Shown: positions 42,752-51,969, counted from the stretch's first letter. The stretch: DNA of 64,000 bases from Erythrobacter sp. HKB08 (GCF_004114695.1 NZ_CP035310.1:434001-498000), one strand, 5' to 3'. Made by a program: numbers and translations. The notes: generated by a model not told the origin, from the sequence alone.

Positions 42752-42826
42752 CTAAAGTCAAGGAACTCTAGCATTGCTGCTTCGAGCCCTTCGGGTCGCA
42801 AGTCCTAACTAATGTGAGTCGCGATT
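42718..42826 (-). ncRNA. Candidate small RNA or leader transcript
   Basis: The 348 bases between the DUF885 and pyrD starts contain no convincing gene. A minus-strand TACAAT (42832-42837) would start a transcript near 42826 that runs about 110 bases into the UUCG terminator. The segment contains a small CCC-GAA-GGG hairpin. The upper half of the gap (42840-42960) is AT-rich (GTAACAAAATTGTAC) and probably holds the pyrD promoter. Expression is unproven. Confidence 0.3.
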
Positions 42827-42962
42827 CGGAGATTGTATGGAAGCGACACCTAATTGCTGAAATCGTGCTGTTTTCTGTAACAAAATTGTACAAAACCGCG
42901 CACCGCCGAGGGCAAACAACGGATTCGACAAGCGAATTCGGCGCGGTATAGGCGTTGCTGAA

Positions 42963-43991
42963 ATGCTGTTTTCCCTCGCCCGCCCTGCGCTTTTCCTGCT
43001 CGATCCGGAGCGTGCGCACCGTTTGACGATCGCCGGACTGCGCAGCGCGCCTGCCCTGCCCAAGCCCCGATTCGGCCCGCTGGCGACGGAAGTCGCAGGC
43101 ATCCGCTTTCCCAACCCGGTCGGTATGGCTGCCGGCTTCGACAAGGACGGGGAAGTGCCCGATGCGGTCCTCGGGCTTGGATTCGGCTTCACCGAAGTCG
43201 GCTCGATCACCCCGCGGCCGCAGGCGGGCAATCCAAAACCCCGCCTGTTCCGCCTGGTCGAGGATCGTGCGGTCATCAATCGCATGGGGTTCAACAATGG
43301 CGGCGCGCAGGCTGCTGCGGAGCGCCTCGAAGCACGCAAGGATCGTGGCGGCGTGCTCGGCATCAACATCGGCGCGAACAAGGATTCCGAAGACCGGATC
43401 GCCGATTACGCCGAGATGACCCGCATCATGGCGCCGCTCGCGACCTATCTCGCGGTCAATATCTCAAGCCCCAACACTCCCGGCCTGCGCGCGCTGCAGG
43501 ACGAGGGCGCGCTGATTGCCCTGCTCGACGCGGTGTTCGACGCGCGGGGCAGCGAAGGACCGCCGGTGTTCCTCAAGGTCGCGCCCGACCTCGAACCTGC
43601 CGATGTCGATGCCATTTCCCGCATCGCGATCGACAAGGGTCTCGGCGCGCTGATCGTCTCGAACACGACGATCGACCGCCCTGCCCTCAAGTCCAGCCAT
43701 GCGGGCGAGACGGGCGGCCTGTCGGGCGCACCGCTCAAGCCCAAGGCGCTCGAGCGGCTGCGCGATTTCCGCAAGGCGACCGGCGGCGCAATGCCGCTCG
43801 TCGGGGTCGGCGGGATTTCGAATGCCGAGGACGCGTGGGAGCGCATCCGTGCAGGCGCCAGCCTCGTCCAGCTCTACAGCGCGATGGTCTACGAAGGGCC
43901 GGGCCTTGCCGCGAAAATCGTCGCCGGGCTGGAACGGCTGATGAAGCGCGACGGCTTTTCGACCATTGCCGAGGCGGTCGGAAGCGAATAG
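42963..43991 (+). CDS. pyrD: Dihydroorotate dehydrogenase (quinone), class 2
   Basis: This 342-residue flavoenzyme oxidises dihydroorotate using membrane quinone, the fourth step of pyrimidine synthesis. The N-terminal helix (LFSLARPALFLLDPERAH) is the membrane-associating part of class 2 enzymes. FPNPVGMAAGFDKDGE, GFTEVGSITPRPQ, NRMGFNNGG, VNISSPNTPGLR with the catalytic Ser, and SNTTIDRP and LVGVGGISNAEDA follow. It is complete. Confidence 0.97.
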   Translation: MLFSLARPALFLLDPERAHRLTIAGLRSAPALPKPRFGPLATEVAGIRFPNPVGMAAGFDKDGEVPDAVLGLGFGFTEVGSITPRPQAGNPKPRLFRLVEDRAVINRMGFNNGGAQAAAERLEARKDRGGVLGINIGANKDSEDRIADYAEMTRIMAPLATYLAVNISSPNTPGLRALQDEGALIALLDAVFDARGSEGPPVFLKVAPDLEPADVDAISRIAIDKGLGALIVSNTTIDRPALKSSHAGETGGLSGAPLKPKALERLRDFRKATGGAMPLVGVGGISNAEDAWERIRAGASLVQLYSAMVYEGPGLAAKIVAGLERLMKRDGFSTIAEAVGSE

Positions 43992-44002
43992 CGCTTGGCT
44001 TC

Positions 44003-45724
44003 ATGTTGAAGCGCTTCACCCTTCTCGCTGCGTCCGGCCTGCTGCTTGCAGGCTGCGCCACTTCCGCTCCGGTTTCCGAAACGAGCGTTGCATCCACACC
44101 GTCGCCGAGCGTCGGCGCAGTCAGCGCGGCCGATCCGCGGGCGGAGGACGCGGGCATGGCGATGCTGCAACAGGGCGGCAGCTCGGTCGACGCGGCGATC
44201 GCGACGATGCTCGCGCTCACCGTGGTCGAACCGCAGAGCTCGGGCATCGGCGGCGGCGGGTTCCTCGTTCGCGGGACGCCCGGCGGGGTGGTCGAGAGCT
44301 TCGACGGGCGCGAGACGGCACCTGCCGGTGCGACACCCGAATGGTTCCTCAACGATGACGGCTCGCTCCCGCCGTTCGGCGATTCCGTTCGCAGCGGGCT
44401 GAGCGTCGGTGTGCCGGGCAATATCGCGCTCGCGGCGCTGGCGCATGAAAAGCACGGCAAGCTGCCTTGGGCGAAACTGTTCGAGCCGGCCATTGCGCTC
44501 GCCCGCGAAGGTTTCGTCGTCAATCGCAGGCTGCACAATTCGCTCTCCCAGTCGAAGGACCGCGCCGCAAAGACCGTCAGCGGACGAGAGCTGTTCTTCA
44601 CCGAAGCAGGCGAACCGCTGCCGGTCGGCACGCTGGTCGTGAACGAAGACCTCGCAAAGACGCTGGAACGGATTGCCGAGCGCGGGCCGGAAGAATTCTA
44701 CGAGGGCGCGAATGCCGCCCTGCTCGCCGCGACCGTCTCCGCCGCAACGCCGCGCGATGGCGCGATGACCGAGGCCGACGTCACCGGCTACGAAGCGCAG
44801 CTGCGCGCACCGGTCTGCGGCAGCTACCGCGAACACCGTATCTGCAGCATGGGGCCGCCGACTTCGGGCGGGGTCGCGGTCATCCAGATCCTCACCCAGC
44901 TCGAACGCTTCGACCTTTCTGCGCTGGGCAAGGACAATCCGGTCACCTGGCACCTGTTCCTCGAAGCGCAGCGCCTCGCCTATGCCGACCGCGAGATATA
45001 CCTTGCCGACAGCGATTTCATTTCGGTTCCGGTCGCCGGCCTGACCGACCGCGATTACCTTGCACAGCGCAGCGCGCTCATTTCGCCCGATGCACGCATG
45101 GCGAGCGTGGAGGCCGGCACGCCGGAAGGCGCGACGACCGCGCTGGCCGATGGCGACGAGCCGGAAGAGAAAGGCACGAGCCACTTCGCCGCGGTCGATG
45201 GCGACAATGTCATGGTCAGCTACACCTCGACCATCGAGGGCGCGTTCGGCTCGGGCCTGATGATGGGCGGGTTCTATCTCAACAACGAACTGACCGACTT
45301 CAGCCGCGCACCCGAGGTCGACGGCAGGCTGGTCGCCAACCGGGTCGAGGGCGGCAAGCGTCCGCGCAGCTCGATGTCTCCCACCGTCGTATGGGACCCC
45401 GAAGGCAAGCCGCTACTGATGGTCGGCGCGGCGGGCGGCAGCACGATTCCCGTGCAGACCGCGCGCAGCATCGTCGGCGTGATCGATTTCGGCCTGGGCG
45501 CGGAAGAAGCCCTCGGCCTGCCTTTCGTCATGGCGTTCGGAGACCGCGTCCTGCTCGAACAGGGAACCTGGCTCGAAGGGGCACAGGATGCCTTCAAGGC
45601 ACTCGGCTATGGCGAGCTCATCCTGCGTGAGGCACCGGTCAAGGCGAATGCAATCCTGCGCGATGGCGACAGCTGGTCGAGCGCGCGCGATCCGCGTCTC
45701 GCCGACCAGGTCGAATCGCCCTGA
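44003..45724 (+). CDS. ggt: Gamma-glutamyltransferase lipoprotein
   Basis: This 573-residue precursor starts at ATG 44003, with lipobox LAGC (Cys18). SVDAAIATMLALTVVEPQSSGIGGGGF is the conserved N-terminal part. The catalytic Thr that becomes the N-terminus of the small subunit is in KGTSHFAAVD, where the chain cleaves itself. GFYLNNELTDF and GKRPRSSMSPTVV complete the small subunit. It transfers or hydrolyses gamma-glutamyl groups of glutathione outside the inner membrane. Lipoprotein anchoring is less usual for this family, which is more often simply periplasmic. Confidence 0.95.
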   Translation: MLKRFTLLAASGLLLAGCATSAPVSETSVASTPSPSVGAVSAADPRAEDAGMAMLQQGGSSVDAAIATMLALTVVEPQSSGIGGGGFLVRGTPGGVVESFDGRETAPAGATPEWFLNDDGSLPPFGDSVRSGLSVGVPGNIALAALAHEKHGKLPWAKLFEPAIALAREGFVVNRRLHNSLSQSKDRAAKTVSGRELFFTEAGEPLPVGTLVVNEDLAKTLERIAERGPEEFYEGANAALLAATVSAATPRDGAMTEADVTGYEAQLRAPVCGSYREHRICSMGPPTSGGVAVIQILTQLERFDLSALGKDNPVTWHLFLEAQRLAYADREIYLADSDFISVPVAGLTDRDYLAQRSALISPDARMASVEAGTPEGATTALADGDEPEEKGTSHFAAVDGDNVMVSYTSTIEGAFGSGLMMGGFYLNNELTDFSRAPEVDGRLVANRVEGGKRPRSSMSPTVVWDPEGKPLLMVGAAGGSTIPVQTARSIVGVIDFGLGAEEALGLPFVMAFGDRVLLEQGTWLEGAQDAFKALGYGELILREAPVKANAILRDGDSWSSARDPRLADQVESP

Positions 45725-45822
45725 GCGGCTGCTCGAAGCGCGCAAGCTTGCCGCTACGGCCTGCGCGGCCTAGAGCACCCGGCAATAACAGTTAGATAAA
45801 GACATCAGTGGGAGCAGTTGCC

Positions 45823-47652
45823 TTGCAGCTTTCCGATTTCGATACGGCGAACAATCTCGTCGAGCTTTTCCTCAGGCGCGCCGACGAGAAGGGCGATTTG
45901 CCGTTCCTCGGCGCCAAGCACGACGGCGAATGGCAGACCCAGAGCTGGCGCGAAGTCGCGGACAAGGTCTGCCTGCTGGCTGAGAACCTGCGCCGCATCG
46001 GGCTGAAGGACGGCGACCGCGTCGTCCTCGTGTCGGAGAACCGCCCGGAATGGTGCATCGCCGACCTCGCGATCATGGCGGCCAATTGCATCACCGTGCC
46101 GGCCTACATCACCAATACCGAGCGCGACCACGTCCATATCCTCGACAATTCGGGCGCGCGGGCGGTGATCGTCTCGACCGAGAAGCTGCTCCAGCCGCTC
46201 CATCCCGCGATCCAGGCGAGCGGCATCGCCGAACACGTCGTCGGCATCGAGGACCTGCACCGCCACCAGTCGGGCAGCTTCGATTATCACAGCTGGGACT
46301 CGATGCTCGCCGGGGATGCGGCCGAAGCGCGCAAGGCGGTCGAGGAGCGGATGGCGGATGTCGGGCGCGAGAAGACCGCCTGCATCATCTACACCAGCGG
46401 TACCGGCGGCGCCCCGCGCGGCGTGCTGCAGCACCACGGCATGATCCTGTGCAATGTGAAAGGCGCAGCCGAAATCCTCGCCAACGATTTCGGGATCGAC
46501 GACGAGGAACGCTTCCTCAGCTTCCTTCCGCTGAGCCACGCCTACGAGCACACCGGCGGCCAATACCTGCCGATCGGCGTCGGAGCGCAGATCTACTACG
46601 CCGAGGGGCTGGAGAAGCTCGCCAGCAATATCGAGGAAACCCGCCCGACCATCATGGTCGTCGTGCCGCGCCTGTTCGAAGTGCTGCGCACGCGCATCAT
46701 GAAGCAGATCGAGAAGCAGGGTAAGTTCCCGAACTACCTGATGGACAACGCCATCGCCATTGCCGAGCGGCAGAACGGCGGGCGCATGCGGCTTCGCGAC
46801 AAGCCGATGAACCTGCTGATCGAGCGCACGCTGCGCCCGAAGATCCGCCAGCGTTTCGGCGGGCGGATGAAGGCGATGGTTTCGGGCGGCGCGCCGCTCA
46901 ACCCGGATGTCGGCAGCTTCTTCGAGGCGATGGGCCTGACCATGCTGCAGGGCTACGGCCAGACCGAGGCCGGACCGGTGATCTCGTGCAACCGCCCGCG
47001 CGCCGGGCTCAAGATGGACACCGTCGGCCCGCCGATGGAAGGCGTCGAGGTGAAGATTGCCGACGACGGCGAAATCCTCGTGCGCGGCGAGCTCGTCATG
47101 CACGGCTACTGGCGCAACGAGGCGGAAACACAGCGCACGCTGGAAGTCGATCCGGCCGAACCGGATGCCGGTCCGTGGCTCCACACCGGCGACATCGGCC
47201 ATCTCGACGAGAAGGGCCGGATCAAGATCACCGACCGCAAGAAGGACATGATCGTCAACGACAAGGGCGACAACGTCGCCCCGCAGAAGATCGAGGGCAT
47301 GCTGACGCTCCAGCCCGAAATCGCGCAGGCGATGGTGAGCGGCGACAAGCGCCCCTACATCGTCGGCCTGATCGTGCCGGACGCGGAATGGGCGCTCGAA
47401 TGGGCGCGGGCGAATGGCGAGAAGTTCGACATGACCGCGCTGCAGGACCTGCCCGCCTTCCGCAAGGCGGTGAACGAGGCGGTCGCGCGGGTGAACAAGG
47501 ACCTCTCGGTGATCGAGAAAGTCCGCCAGTTCGCCTTCGCCGACGAGGCCTTCACCATCGAGAACGAGGAAATGACCCCCTCGATGAAAATCCGCCGCCA
47601 CAAGATCCGCGAACGCTACCAGGAGCGGTTGGACGGCTTGTATCGCGGGTAA
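45823..47652 (+). CDS. AMP-dependent long-chain acyl-CoA synthetase
   Basis: The protein has 609 residues if started at TTG 45823, which has GGGAG eight bases upstream. GTG 45808 would give 614. The adenylation motifs are IIYTSGTGGAPRGV (P-loop), GYGQTEAGP, a hinge region TGDIGHLDEKGRIKITDRKKD, and a C-terminal EEMTPSMKIRRHKI. The family activates fatty acids to acyl-CoA through acyl-AMP. The length and DFDTANNL-type start match the FadD15-like group. It stands alone on its strand. Confidence 0.92.
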   Translation: MQLSDFDTANNLVELFLRRADEKGDLPFLGAKHDGEWQTQSWREVADKVCLLAENLRRIGLKDGDRVVLVSENRPEWCIADLAIMAANCITVPAYITNTERDHVHILDNSGARAVIVSTEKLLQPLHPAIQASGIAEHVVGIEDLHRHQSGSFDYHSWDSMLAGDAAEARKAVEERMADVGREKTACIIYTSGTGGAPRGVLQHHGMILCNVKGAAEILANDFGIDDEERFLSFLPLSHAYEHTGGQYLPIGVGAQIYYAEGLEKLASNIEETRPTIMVVVPRLFEVLRTRIMKQIEKQGKFPNYLMDNAIAIAERQNGGRMRLRDKPMNLLIERTLRPKIRQRFGGRMKAMVSGGAPLNPDVGSFFEAMGLTMLQGYGQTEAGPVISCNRPRAGLKMDTVGPPMEGVEVKIADDGEILVRGELVMHGYWRNEAETQRTLEVDPAEPDAGPWLHTGDIGHLDEKGRIKITDRKKDMIVNDKGDNVAPQKIEGMLTLQPEIAQAMVSGDKRPYIVGLIVPDAEWALEWARANGEKFDMTALQDLPAFRKAVNEAVARVNKDLSVIEKVRQFAFADEAFTIENEEMTPSMKIRRHKIRERYQERLDGLYRG

Positions 47653-47734
47653 ATCCGGGAAGGCTCGGACCCGAAGCCTGGTTGCGGCAGCCAAAGGCCG
47701 ACCGGCCGCCGCGCCCACTGGCGCGAAAGCCTAA

Positions 47735-47750
47735 GGGGCCGGATGGCCCC
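47735..47750. terminator. Hairpin cluster between convergent genes
   Basis: GGGGCC-GGAT-GGCCCC is the clearest of several GC-rich hairpins in the 122 bases between the acyl-CoA synthetase stop and the convergent unknown gene. It could end transcripts from both sides. No U-run is present. Confidence 0.4.
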
Positions 47751-47774
47751 GCCGGCGCCTGAGGCTCAAAGAAA

Positions 47775-48302
47775 TTAAGCCGCCTCTTTCTCGATGAATT
47801 CGGGATAGAAGCTCGGGCGTGCGTCGCTCCAGCCGGGGGCGGTTGCGGCAGCTTCGCTCAGGCTCTGGAGCAGGATCTTGCGGCGCTGCGGGCGGATTTG
47901 CGGCAGGGCTGCGGCAGCGCAGAAGGCGCTCGGCAGCCACGGGCGCACTTCGGCACTCAGCAGGCGTTCGTAGAGGAAGCGGAAGGCGGAAAAGCCCTCG
48001 ATCCGCTCCTGCGCGAGGTCGAAGGCAGCGACGCGGGTCAGCTTGCCGATGAAGCTCTCGATACCCTCGAGGCCGGTGTCGGCCGGAACGTGGTCACGCA
48101 GCGCCTTCAGGTCCTGGTAGGCGACGTATTGGCTGCGGATCGCGGCATTCTCGTCGGCCGTGCGGGCCCAGAGCTTGAAAGCGTCCTGCCGGCCGAGCCC
48201 GATATCGAGGCTGCGGCGGATATAGCGCTGTTCGGCGGCGGTGAAGCTCGCGAATTCGCGCATTTCGGCGATGGTCAACGATGCGGCACTGGTAGTCGGC
48301 AT
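47775..48302 (-). CDS. Hypothetical soluble protein
   Basis: This 175-residue protein has no signal peptide or membrane segment. It is largely helical, with SLTIAEMREFASFTAAEQRYIRR near the start and AFDLAQERIEGFSAFRFLYERLL in the middle. A C-terminal region containing LPQIRPQRRKILLQSL and ARPSFYPEF follows. It lies downstream of thiSG on the same strand with a 68-base gap. The family is not recognised. Confidence 0.68.
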   Translation of the reverse strand: MPTTSAASLTIAEMREFASFTAAEQRYIRRSLDIGLGRQDAFKLWARTADENAAIRSQYVAYQDLKALRDHVPADTGLEGIESFIGKLTRVAAFDLAQERIEGFSAFRFLYERLLSAEVRPWLPSAFCAAAALPQIRPQRRKILLQSLSEAAATAPGWSDARPSFYPEFIEKEAA

Positions 48303-48370
48303 GGCGATACGTTCCCTGTTGCAGGGACACTGTCGCGCAGCATGGTTAATTTTGCGTTAGGGAGGCGCGC

Positions 48371-49363
48371 TCAAATCAATCCGGCGAGCGGGCTGCTCGG
48401 ATCGGCATACTTGCGCGTTGCCATGCGTCCGGCGAGATAGGCCTCGCGCCCGGCTTCGACCGCCAGCTTCATCGCGCGGGCCATGCGGATCGGGTCCTTC
48501 GCCTCGGCAATCGCGGTATTCATCAGCACGCCGTCACAGCCCAGTTCCATCGCGACTGCCGCATCGCTCGCAGTGCCGACACCGGCATCGACCAGCACGG
48601 GCACGTTCGCGCCTTCGACGATCAGGCGGATGGTCACGCGGTTCTGGATGCCGAGCCCCGAACCGATCGGCGCACCGAGCGGCATCACCGCGACTGCGCC
48701 TGCATCTTCCAGCTGCTTCGCCGCGATGGGATCGTCGGTGCAATAGACCATCGGGTGGAAGCCCTCTTTCGCGAGCACTTCGCAGGCGCGGATCGTCTCG
48801 ACCATGTTGGGATAGAGCGTGCGCGCTTCGCCCAGCACTTCGAGCTTCACCAGGTCCCAGCCGCCCGCCTCGCGCGCAAGGCGCAGCGTGCGGATTGCGT
48901 CTTCGGCGGTGAAGCAGCCGGCGGTGTTGGGGAGGTAGGTGACCTTCTTGGGGTCGATGTAGTCGGTCAGCATCGGCGCCTTGGGATCGCTGACGTTCAC
49001 GCGGCGCACCGCCACGGTGACGATTTCCGCCCCGCTTGACTCGAGCGCGGCGGCGTTCTGCGCGAAATCCTTGTACTTGCCGGTGCCGACGATCAGGCGC
49101 GAGTTGAAGGTGCGCCCGGCGACGCTCCAGCTGTCGGCCTTGTTTGCCTCACCCTGCCCGCCGCCGACGAAATGGACGATCTCCAGCACGTCGCCATCGC
49201 CCAGCGGCGTGTCGCCAAGCTGCGAGCGCGGCGCGATCTCGCCATTGCGCTCGACCGCGACCTTGGCCAGTTCGAGATCGAGTTCGCGCACGAGGTCGGC
49301 GACGGTCTTGGCGGAAGTGCGGCGGGTCTCGCCGTTGACGATGACAGAAATCGGCTCGCTCAT
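48371..49363 (-). CDS. thiSG: Fused ThiS-ThiG thiamine thiazole synthesis protein
   Basis: This 330-residue protein joins the sulfur carrier ThiS (1-69) to thiazole synthase ThiG (about 75-330). The ThiS part ends in HFVGGG (Gly67-69), so the di-glycine that normally forms the free thiocarboxylate tail is internal. ThiG has GTGKYKDF, the Schiff-base Lys173 in LVKLEVLG, and [26 protein letters not shown]. It forms the thiazole phosphate of thiamine from DXP, dehydroglycine and ThiS-bound sulfur. ATG 49363 is chosen at the ThiS start. No TPP riboswitch is visible just upstream. Confidence 0.95.
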   Translation of the reverse strand: MSEPISVIVNGETRRTSAKTVADLVRELDLELAKVAVERNGEIAPRSQLGDTPLGDGDVLEIVHFVGGGQGEANKADSWSVAGRTFNSRLIVGTGKYKDFAQNAAALESSGAEIVTVAVRRVNVSDPKAPMLTDYIDPKKVTYLPNTAGCFTAEDAIRTLRLAREAGGWDLVKLEVLGEARTLYPNMVETIRACEVLAKEGFHPMVYCTDDPIAAKQLEDAGAVAVMPLGAPIGSGLGIQNRVTIRLIVEGANVPVLVDAGVGTASDAAVAMELGCDGVLMNTAIAEAKDPIRMARAMKLAVEAGREAYLAGRMATRKYADPSSPLAGLI

Positions 49364-49380
49364 GGGGCGGGCAATAGCGC

Positions 49381-49767
49381 TCAATCCGTGTGGCACAACC
49401 TGTTTGCGCGCAGGTTGAGGATATGCGCGATCGAAACCAGCGCAACGCCGATGATCGTCAGCACCGCTTCATGCAGGCCATGCGGCAGGGCGAGCGCGCC
49501 GCCCATGAAGGACAGGCCCATCATCGCGACGACGAACGGCAGCGGGCGGCGATGCTTCAGCGCGCCCCAGCCGATCGCCACGGCAGCGACGACCAGCGCG
49601 ATGACGAGGCCGAGCTCGTGCCAGATCGGGTTGAACAGCACTTCGCCGCCCAGTCCGAGGGCGGAAACGACCACGATGCTCGCAAGGCAATGCGCGGCGC
49701 ACAGCCCGGAAAGGACCACGCCTGCACGGTCGAGCCTTGCTCGAATCGAGGAAACTGCCTGACGCAT
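49381..49767 (-). CDS. MerC-domain membrane protein
   Basis: This 128-residue protein has four membrane helices and the MerC-type cysteine pair in [12 protein letters not shown] within the first helix. Two further histidines lie near the helix ends ([15 protein letters not shown]). MerC proteins move mercury or other soft metals; in sphingomonads MerC-domain genes often accompany zinc-uptake regulators. The start at 49767 has GGGGAG upstream, and a 17-bp palindrome lies 16 bases before it, which suggests metal-dependent control. Confidence 0.88.
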   Translation of the reverse strand: MRQAVSSIRARLDRAGVVLSGLCAAHCLASIVVVSALGLGGEVLFNPIWHELGLVIALVVAAVAIGWGALKHRRPLPFVVAMMGLSFMGGALALPHGLHEAVLTIIGVALVSIAHILNLRANRLCHTD

Positions 49768-49782
49768 CGGAGCTCCCCATGT

Positions 49783-49799
49783 ATGTTACGGTGTATCAT
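49783..49799. promoter_or_regulatory. Zur-box-like palindrome
   Basis: ATGTTAC-GGT-GTATCAT is a dyad with one mismatched base pair (T/A versus T/A positions) around three central bases. It resembles alphaproteobacterial Zur sites of the ATGTTAT...ATAACAT type. It sits between the MerC gene (start 49767) and heme A synthase (start 49864). A second dyad, CTGCAA-N6-TTGCAG, follows at 49801-49818. Confidence 0.5.
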
Positions 49800-49863
49800 T
49801 CTGCAAGCTGTGTTGCAGAGATTCGGCTTGCCTAGGCGGCAGGTGCTGCGCATTGGGAAGGCC

Positions 49864-50928
49864 ATGACAAGCGCGCATGTCGATACCCCCGCGGCACAGG
49901 CCGCCTCCGCTCCGAACAATGGCCGTCCGCTCGCGATTGCCCGCTGGCTGTGGTTTGTCGCCGGTATGGTCGTGATCATGGTCATCGTCGGCGGGATTAC
50001 CCGCCTCACCGAATCCGGCCTCTCGATCACCGAATGGAAGCCGATCACCGGCGCCCTGCCCCCTTTGAACGAGGCGGACTGGCAGGCCGAGTTCGAGCTC
50101 TACAAGCAGATCCCGGAATACAGGAATGTGACCGGCCCGGCCGGCATGACGCTGGCGGACTTCAAGTTCATCTATTTCTGGGAATGGTTCCACCGCCTGT
50201 GGGGCCGCCTCATCGGCCTCGCCTTCGCGGTTCCGTTGGCATGGTTCTGGGTCAAGCAGGCCATTCCGCAGGGTTACAAATGGCGCCTCGTCGCGCTGCT
50301 GGCGCTGGGCGGGCTCCAGGGCGCATTTGGCTGGTTCATGGTGCGCAGCGGCCTGTCGGGCGAGATGACCGATGTGAGCCACTTCTGGCTCTCGATCCAC
50401 CTGCTCACTGCATTCTTCACGCTGGCGGGCCTCGTCTGGACCGCGCTCGACCTGAAGCGACTGGCGCAGATACCCGATGCGCGCCCGGCGAAGCTTACCG
50501 GCCTGTCGGTACTCGTCGCGCTGATACTGTTCGTCCAGCTGCTGCTCGGCGCGTGGGTCGCGGGGCTCAATGCCGGGCACGCCGCCTACGACTGGCCGCT
50601 GATGAACGGCATGGTGATGCCGGAATACGATAGCTCGCGCGGGCTGCTTTATGCGGTCACGCACGATCCCTTCCTGCTCCACTTCCTCCACCGCTGGTGG
50701 GCGTGGATCGCAGTCGGCGCATTGATCGTGCTGGCCCGCAAGGTCCGTCCGTTCGAGCGCAAGGCCTCGATCGCTATCCACACCGCCTTCGGGATCCAGA
50801 TCCTGCTCGGCATCGCGACGGTGCTGACCGAGGTCGAGCTGTGGGTCGCAACCGCGCACCAGGGCGTCGGCGCGCTGCTCGTTGCGGCGACTGCCTGGGG
50901 CATGCACATCCTGGGGAGAGCACGATGA
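49864..50928 (+). CDS. ctaA: Heme A synthase (COX15/CtaA family)
   Basis: This 354-residue membrane enzyme has about eight helices and converts heme O to heme A for cytochrome oxidase. Signatures include VGGITRLTESGLSITEWKPI, the haem-ligand His regions FWEWFHRLWGRLIG and VSHFWLSIHL, LLGAWVAGLNAGHAAYDWPLMNG, HFLHRWWAW and ATAHQGVGAL. The start at 49864 has GGGAAGG upstream. It overlaps cutA by four bases. Confidence 0.96.
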   Translation: MTSAHVDTPAAQAASAPNNGRPLAIARWLWFVAGMVVIMVIVGGITRLTESGLSITEWKPITGALPPLNEADWQAEFELYKQIPEYRNVTGPAGMTLADFKFIYFWEWFHRLWGRLIGLAFAVPLAWFWVKQAIPQGYKWRLVALLALGGLQGAFGWFMVRSGLSGEMTDVSHFWLSIHLLTAFFTLAGLVWTALDLKRLAQIPDARPAKLTGLSVLVALILFVQLLLGAWVAGLNAGHAAYDWPLMNGMVMPEYDSSRGLLYAVTHDPFLLHFLHRWWAWIAVGALIVLARKVRPFERKASIAIHTAFGIQILLGIATVLTEVELWVATAHQGVGALLVAATAWGMHILGRAR

Positions 50929-51263
50929 CCGCAATGATCTGGAGCCCGTTCGCCTCCGAAGACGAGGCGAGCCTCGTCGCCCGCAAGCTGCTCGAGGAAA
51001 AGCTCGTCGGCTGCGCGAACATTGTGCCCGGCGTGCGCTCGATGTTCGACTGGGAAGGCGAGATTTACGAGGAAGGCGAAGTCGGCGTGCTGTTCAAGAC
51101 CGACAATTCCCTGCTCGATCAAGCCGTTGCGCGCATTGAGGAATTGCATCCCTACGAAACTCCGGCCATTGTCGGCTGGCAATCCGATGCTGCTGGGGTC
51201 GCAACCGGCAATTGGCTCGGTCAGTTGGCAGGGAGCAAGAGTGGGACATCCAACAAGACGTGA
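50925..51263 (+). CDS. cutA: Divalent-cation tolerance protein CutA
   Basis: This 112-residue protein has the CutA1 trimer fold signatures LLEEKLVGCANIVPG, the tryptophan-rich strand FDWEGEIYEEGEVGVLFKT, and ELHPYETPAIVGW. The protein is cytoplasmic and binds copper and other metals. Its ATG overlaps the ctaA stop (ATGA), and the next gene begins 23 bases before its end. Confidence 0.93.
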   Translation: MTAMIWSPFASEDEASLVARKLLEEKLVGCANIVPGVRSMFDWEGEIYEEGEVGVLFKTDNSLLDQAVARIEELHPYETPAIVGWQSDAAGVATGNWLGQLAGSKSGTSNKT

Positions 51264-51969
51264 GGCGCTCGCCCGCGCCGCGGGTTTCGCGGTGCTGGGT
51301 ATCGGCCTTGCAACTCCGCTGGCAGCGCTGGCTGGCGCGCCGCACTTCGTGCCGCCGACCGGCCCTGCGCGGCTGAAGCGCACGCTCACGCGCGGCCTTT
51401 CGGGCGATGCTGCGATCGTCGTCCAGCGCAGCTGGGACGTCCGCTTCGAGCGCTCGTCTTCCGGCTACAGCCTGTCGGGCAAGCAGGTATCGGTCGCAGT
51501 CGATGCCCCGCCCGCGCTCGCGGCGCTAGCCGACATCGAACGCAAGAGGATCGCCGACGGCTTCCTGCCGATGGAGATCACCCCGGGTGGGATGATCGCG
51601 TCGCGAAGTGCAGTTCCCTCGAAAGAGGCGGTGGCCCAGGCGGTGGAAGTGGCAGCGCGCCTGTTCGAAGACGGCGGCATGCCGGCGCAAGATCGCGCGG
51701 CTGCAAATCGTTTCCTCGCGCACATCCACCAGTCGGCAAGCCAGTCGCTCAGCGCCCTTCCGACGGACCTGTTCATGCCCGTGTCCACTCGCCACCAGGC
51801 CAGCGAGGAAATCCTCGGCGCTGGCGGCGTGGCGGGCGAAGTAGGATCGGTTTTCACTGCCGAAATGGCCGAAAACGGCCATCACATGGCATGGGCGAAG
51901 CGTGTCGTGACCACCCGGATCGGTGGCGATGAGCGCGTGTCCTCGGACCTCTGGGAGCTCGTTTCCTAA
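51241..51969 (+). CDS. Hypothetical exported protein (possible Tat signal)
   Basis: This 242-residue protein starts at GTG 51241, after a GGGAG site. The N-terminus TRREALARAAGF followed by a hydrophobic stretch (about 15-30) and ALAGA resembles a Tat signal. The mature part has RGLSGDAAIVVQRSWDVRFERSSSGYSLSG and a C-terminal MAENGHHMAWAKRVVTTRI. It overlaps cutA by 23 bases in another frame. The family is unknown. Confidence 0.75.
   Translation: MGHPTRREALARAAGFAVLGIGLATPLAALAGAPHFVPPTGPARLKRTLTRGLSGDAAIVVQRSWDVRFERSSSGYSLSGKQVSVAVDAPPALAALADIERKRIADGFLPMEITPGGMIASRSAVPSKEAVAQAVEVAARLFEDGGMPAQDRAAANRFLAHIHQSASQSLSALPTDLFMPVSTRHQASEEILGAGGVAGEVGSVFTAEMAENGHHMAWAKRVVTTRIGGDERVSSDLWELVS

Noticed and set aside
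42768-43019. An 83-codon minus-strand gene overlapping the pyrD start
   Set aside because: It ends just before the UUCG terminator, which is suggestive, but its first third is antisense to conserved pyrD codons and no ribosome binding site or family was seen. It is kept only as an alternative reading of the orphan terminator.
49364-49400. TPP riboswitch before thiSG
   Set aside because: Only 17 bases separate the thiSG start from the MerC-domain gene stop, and no THI-box sequence is visible there.
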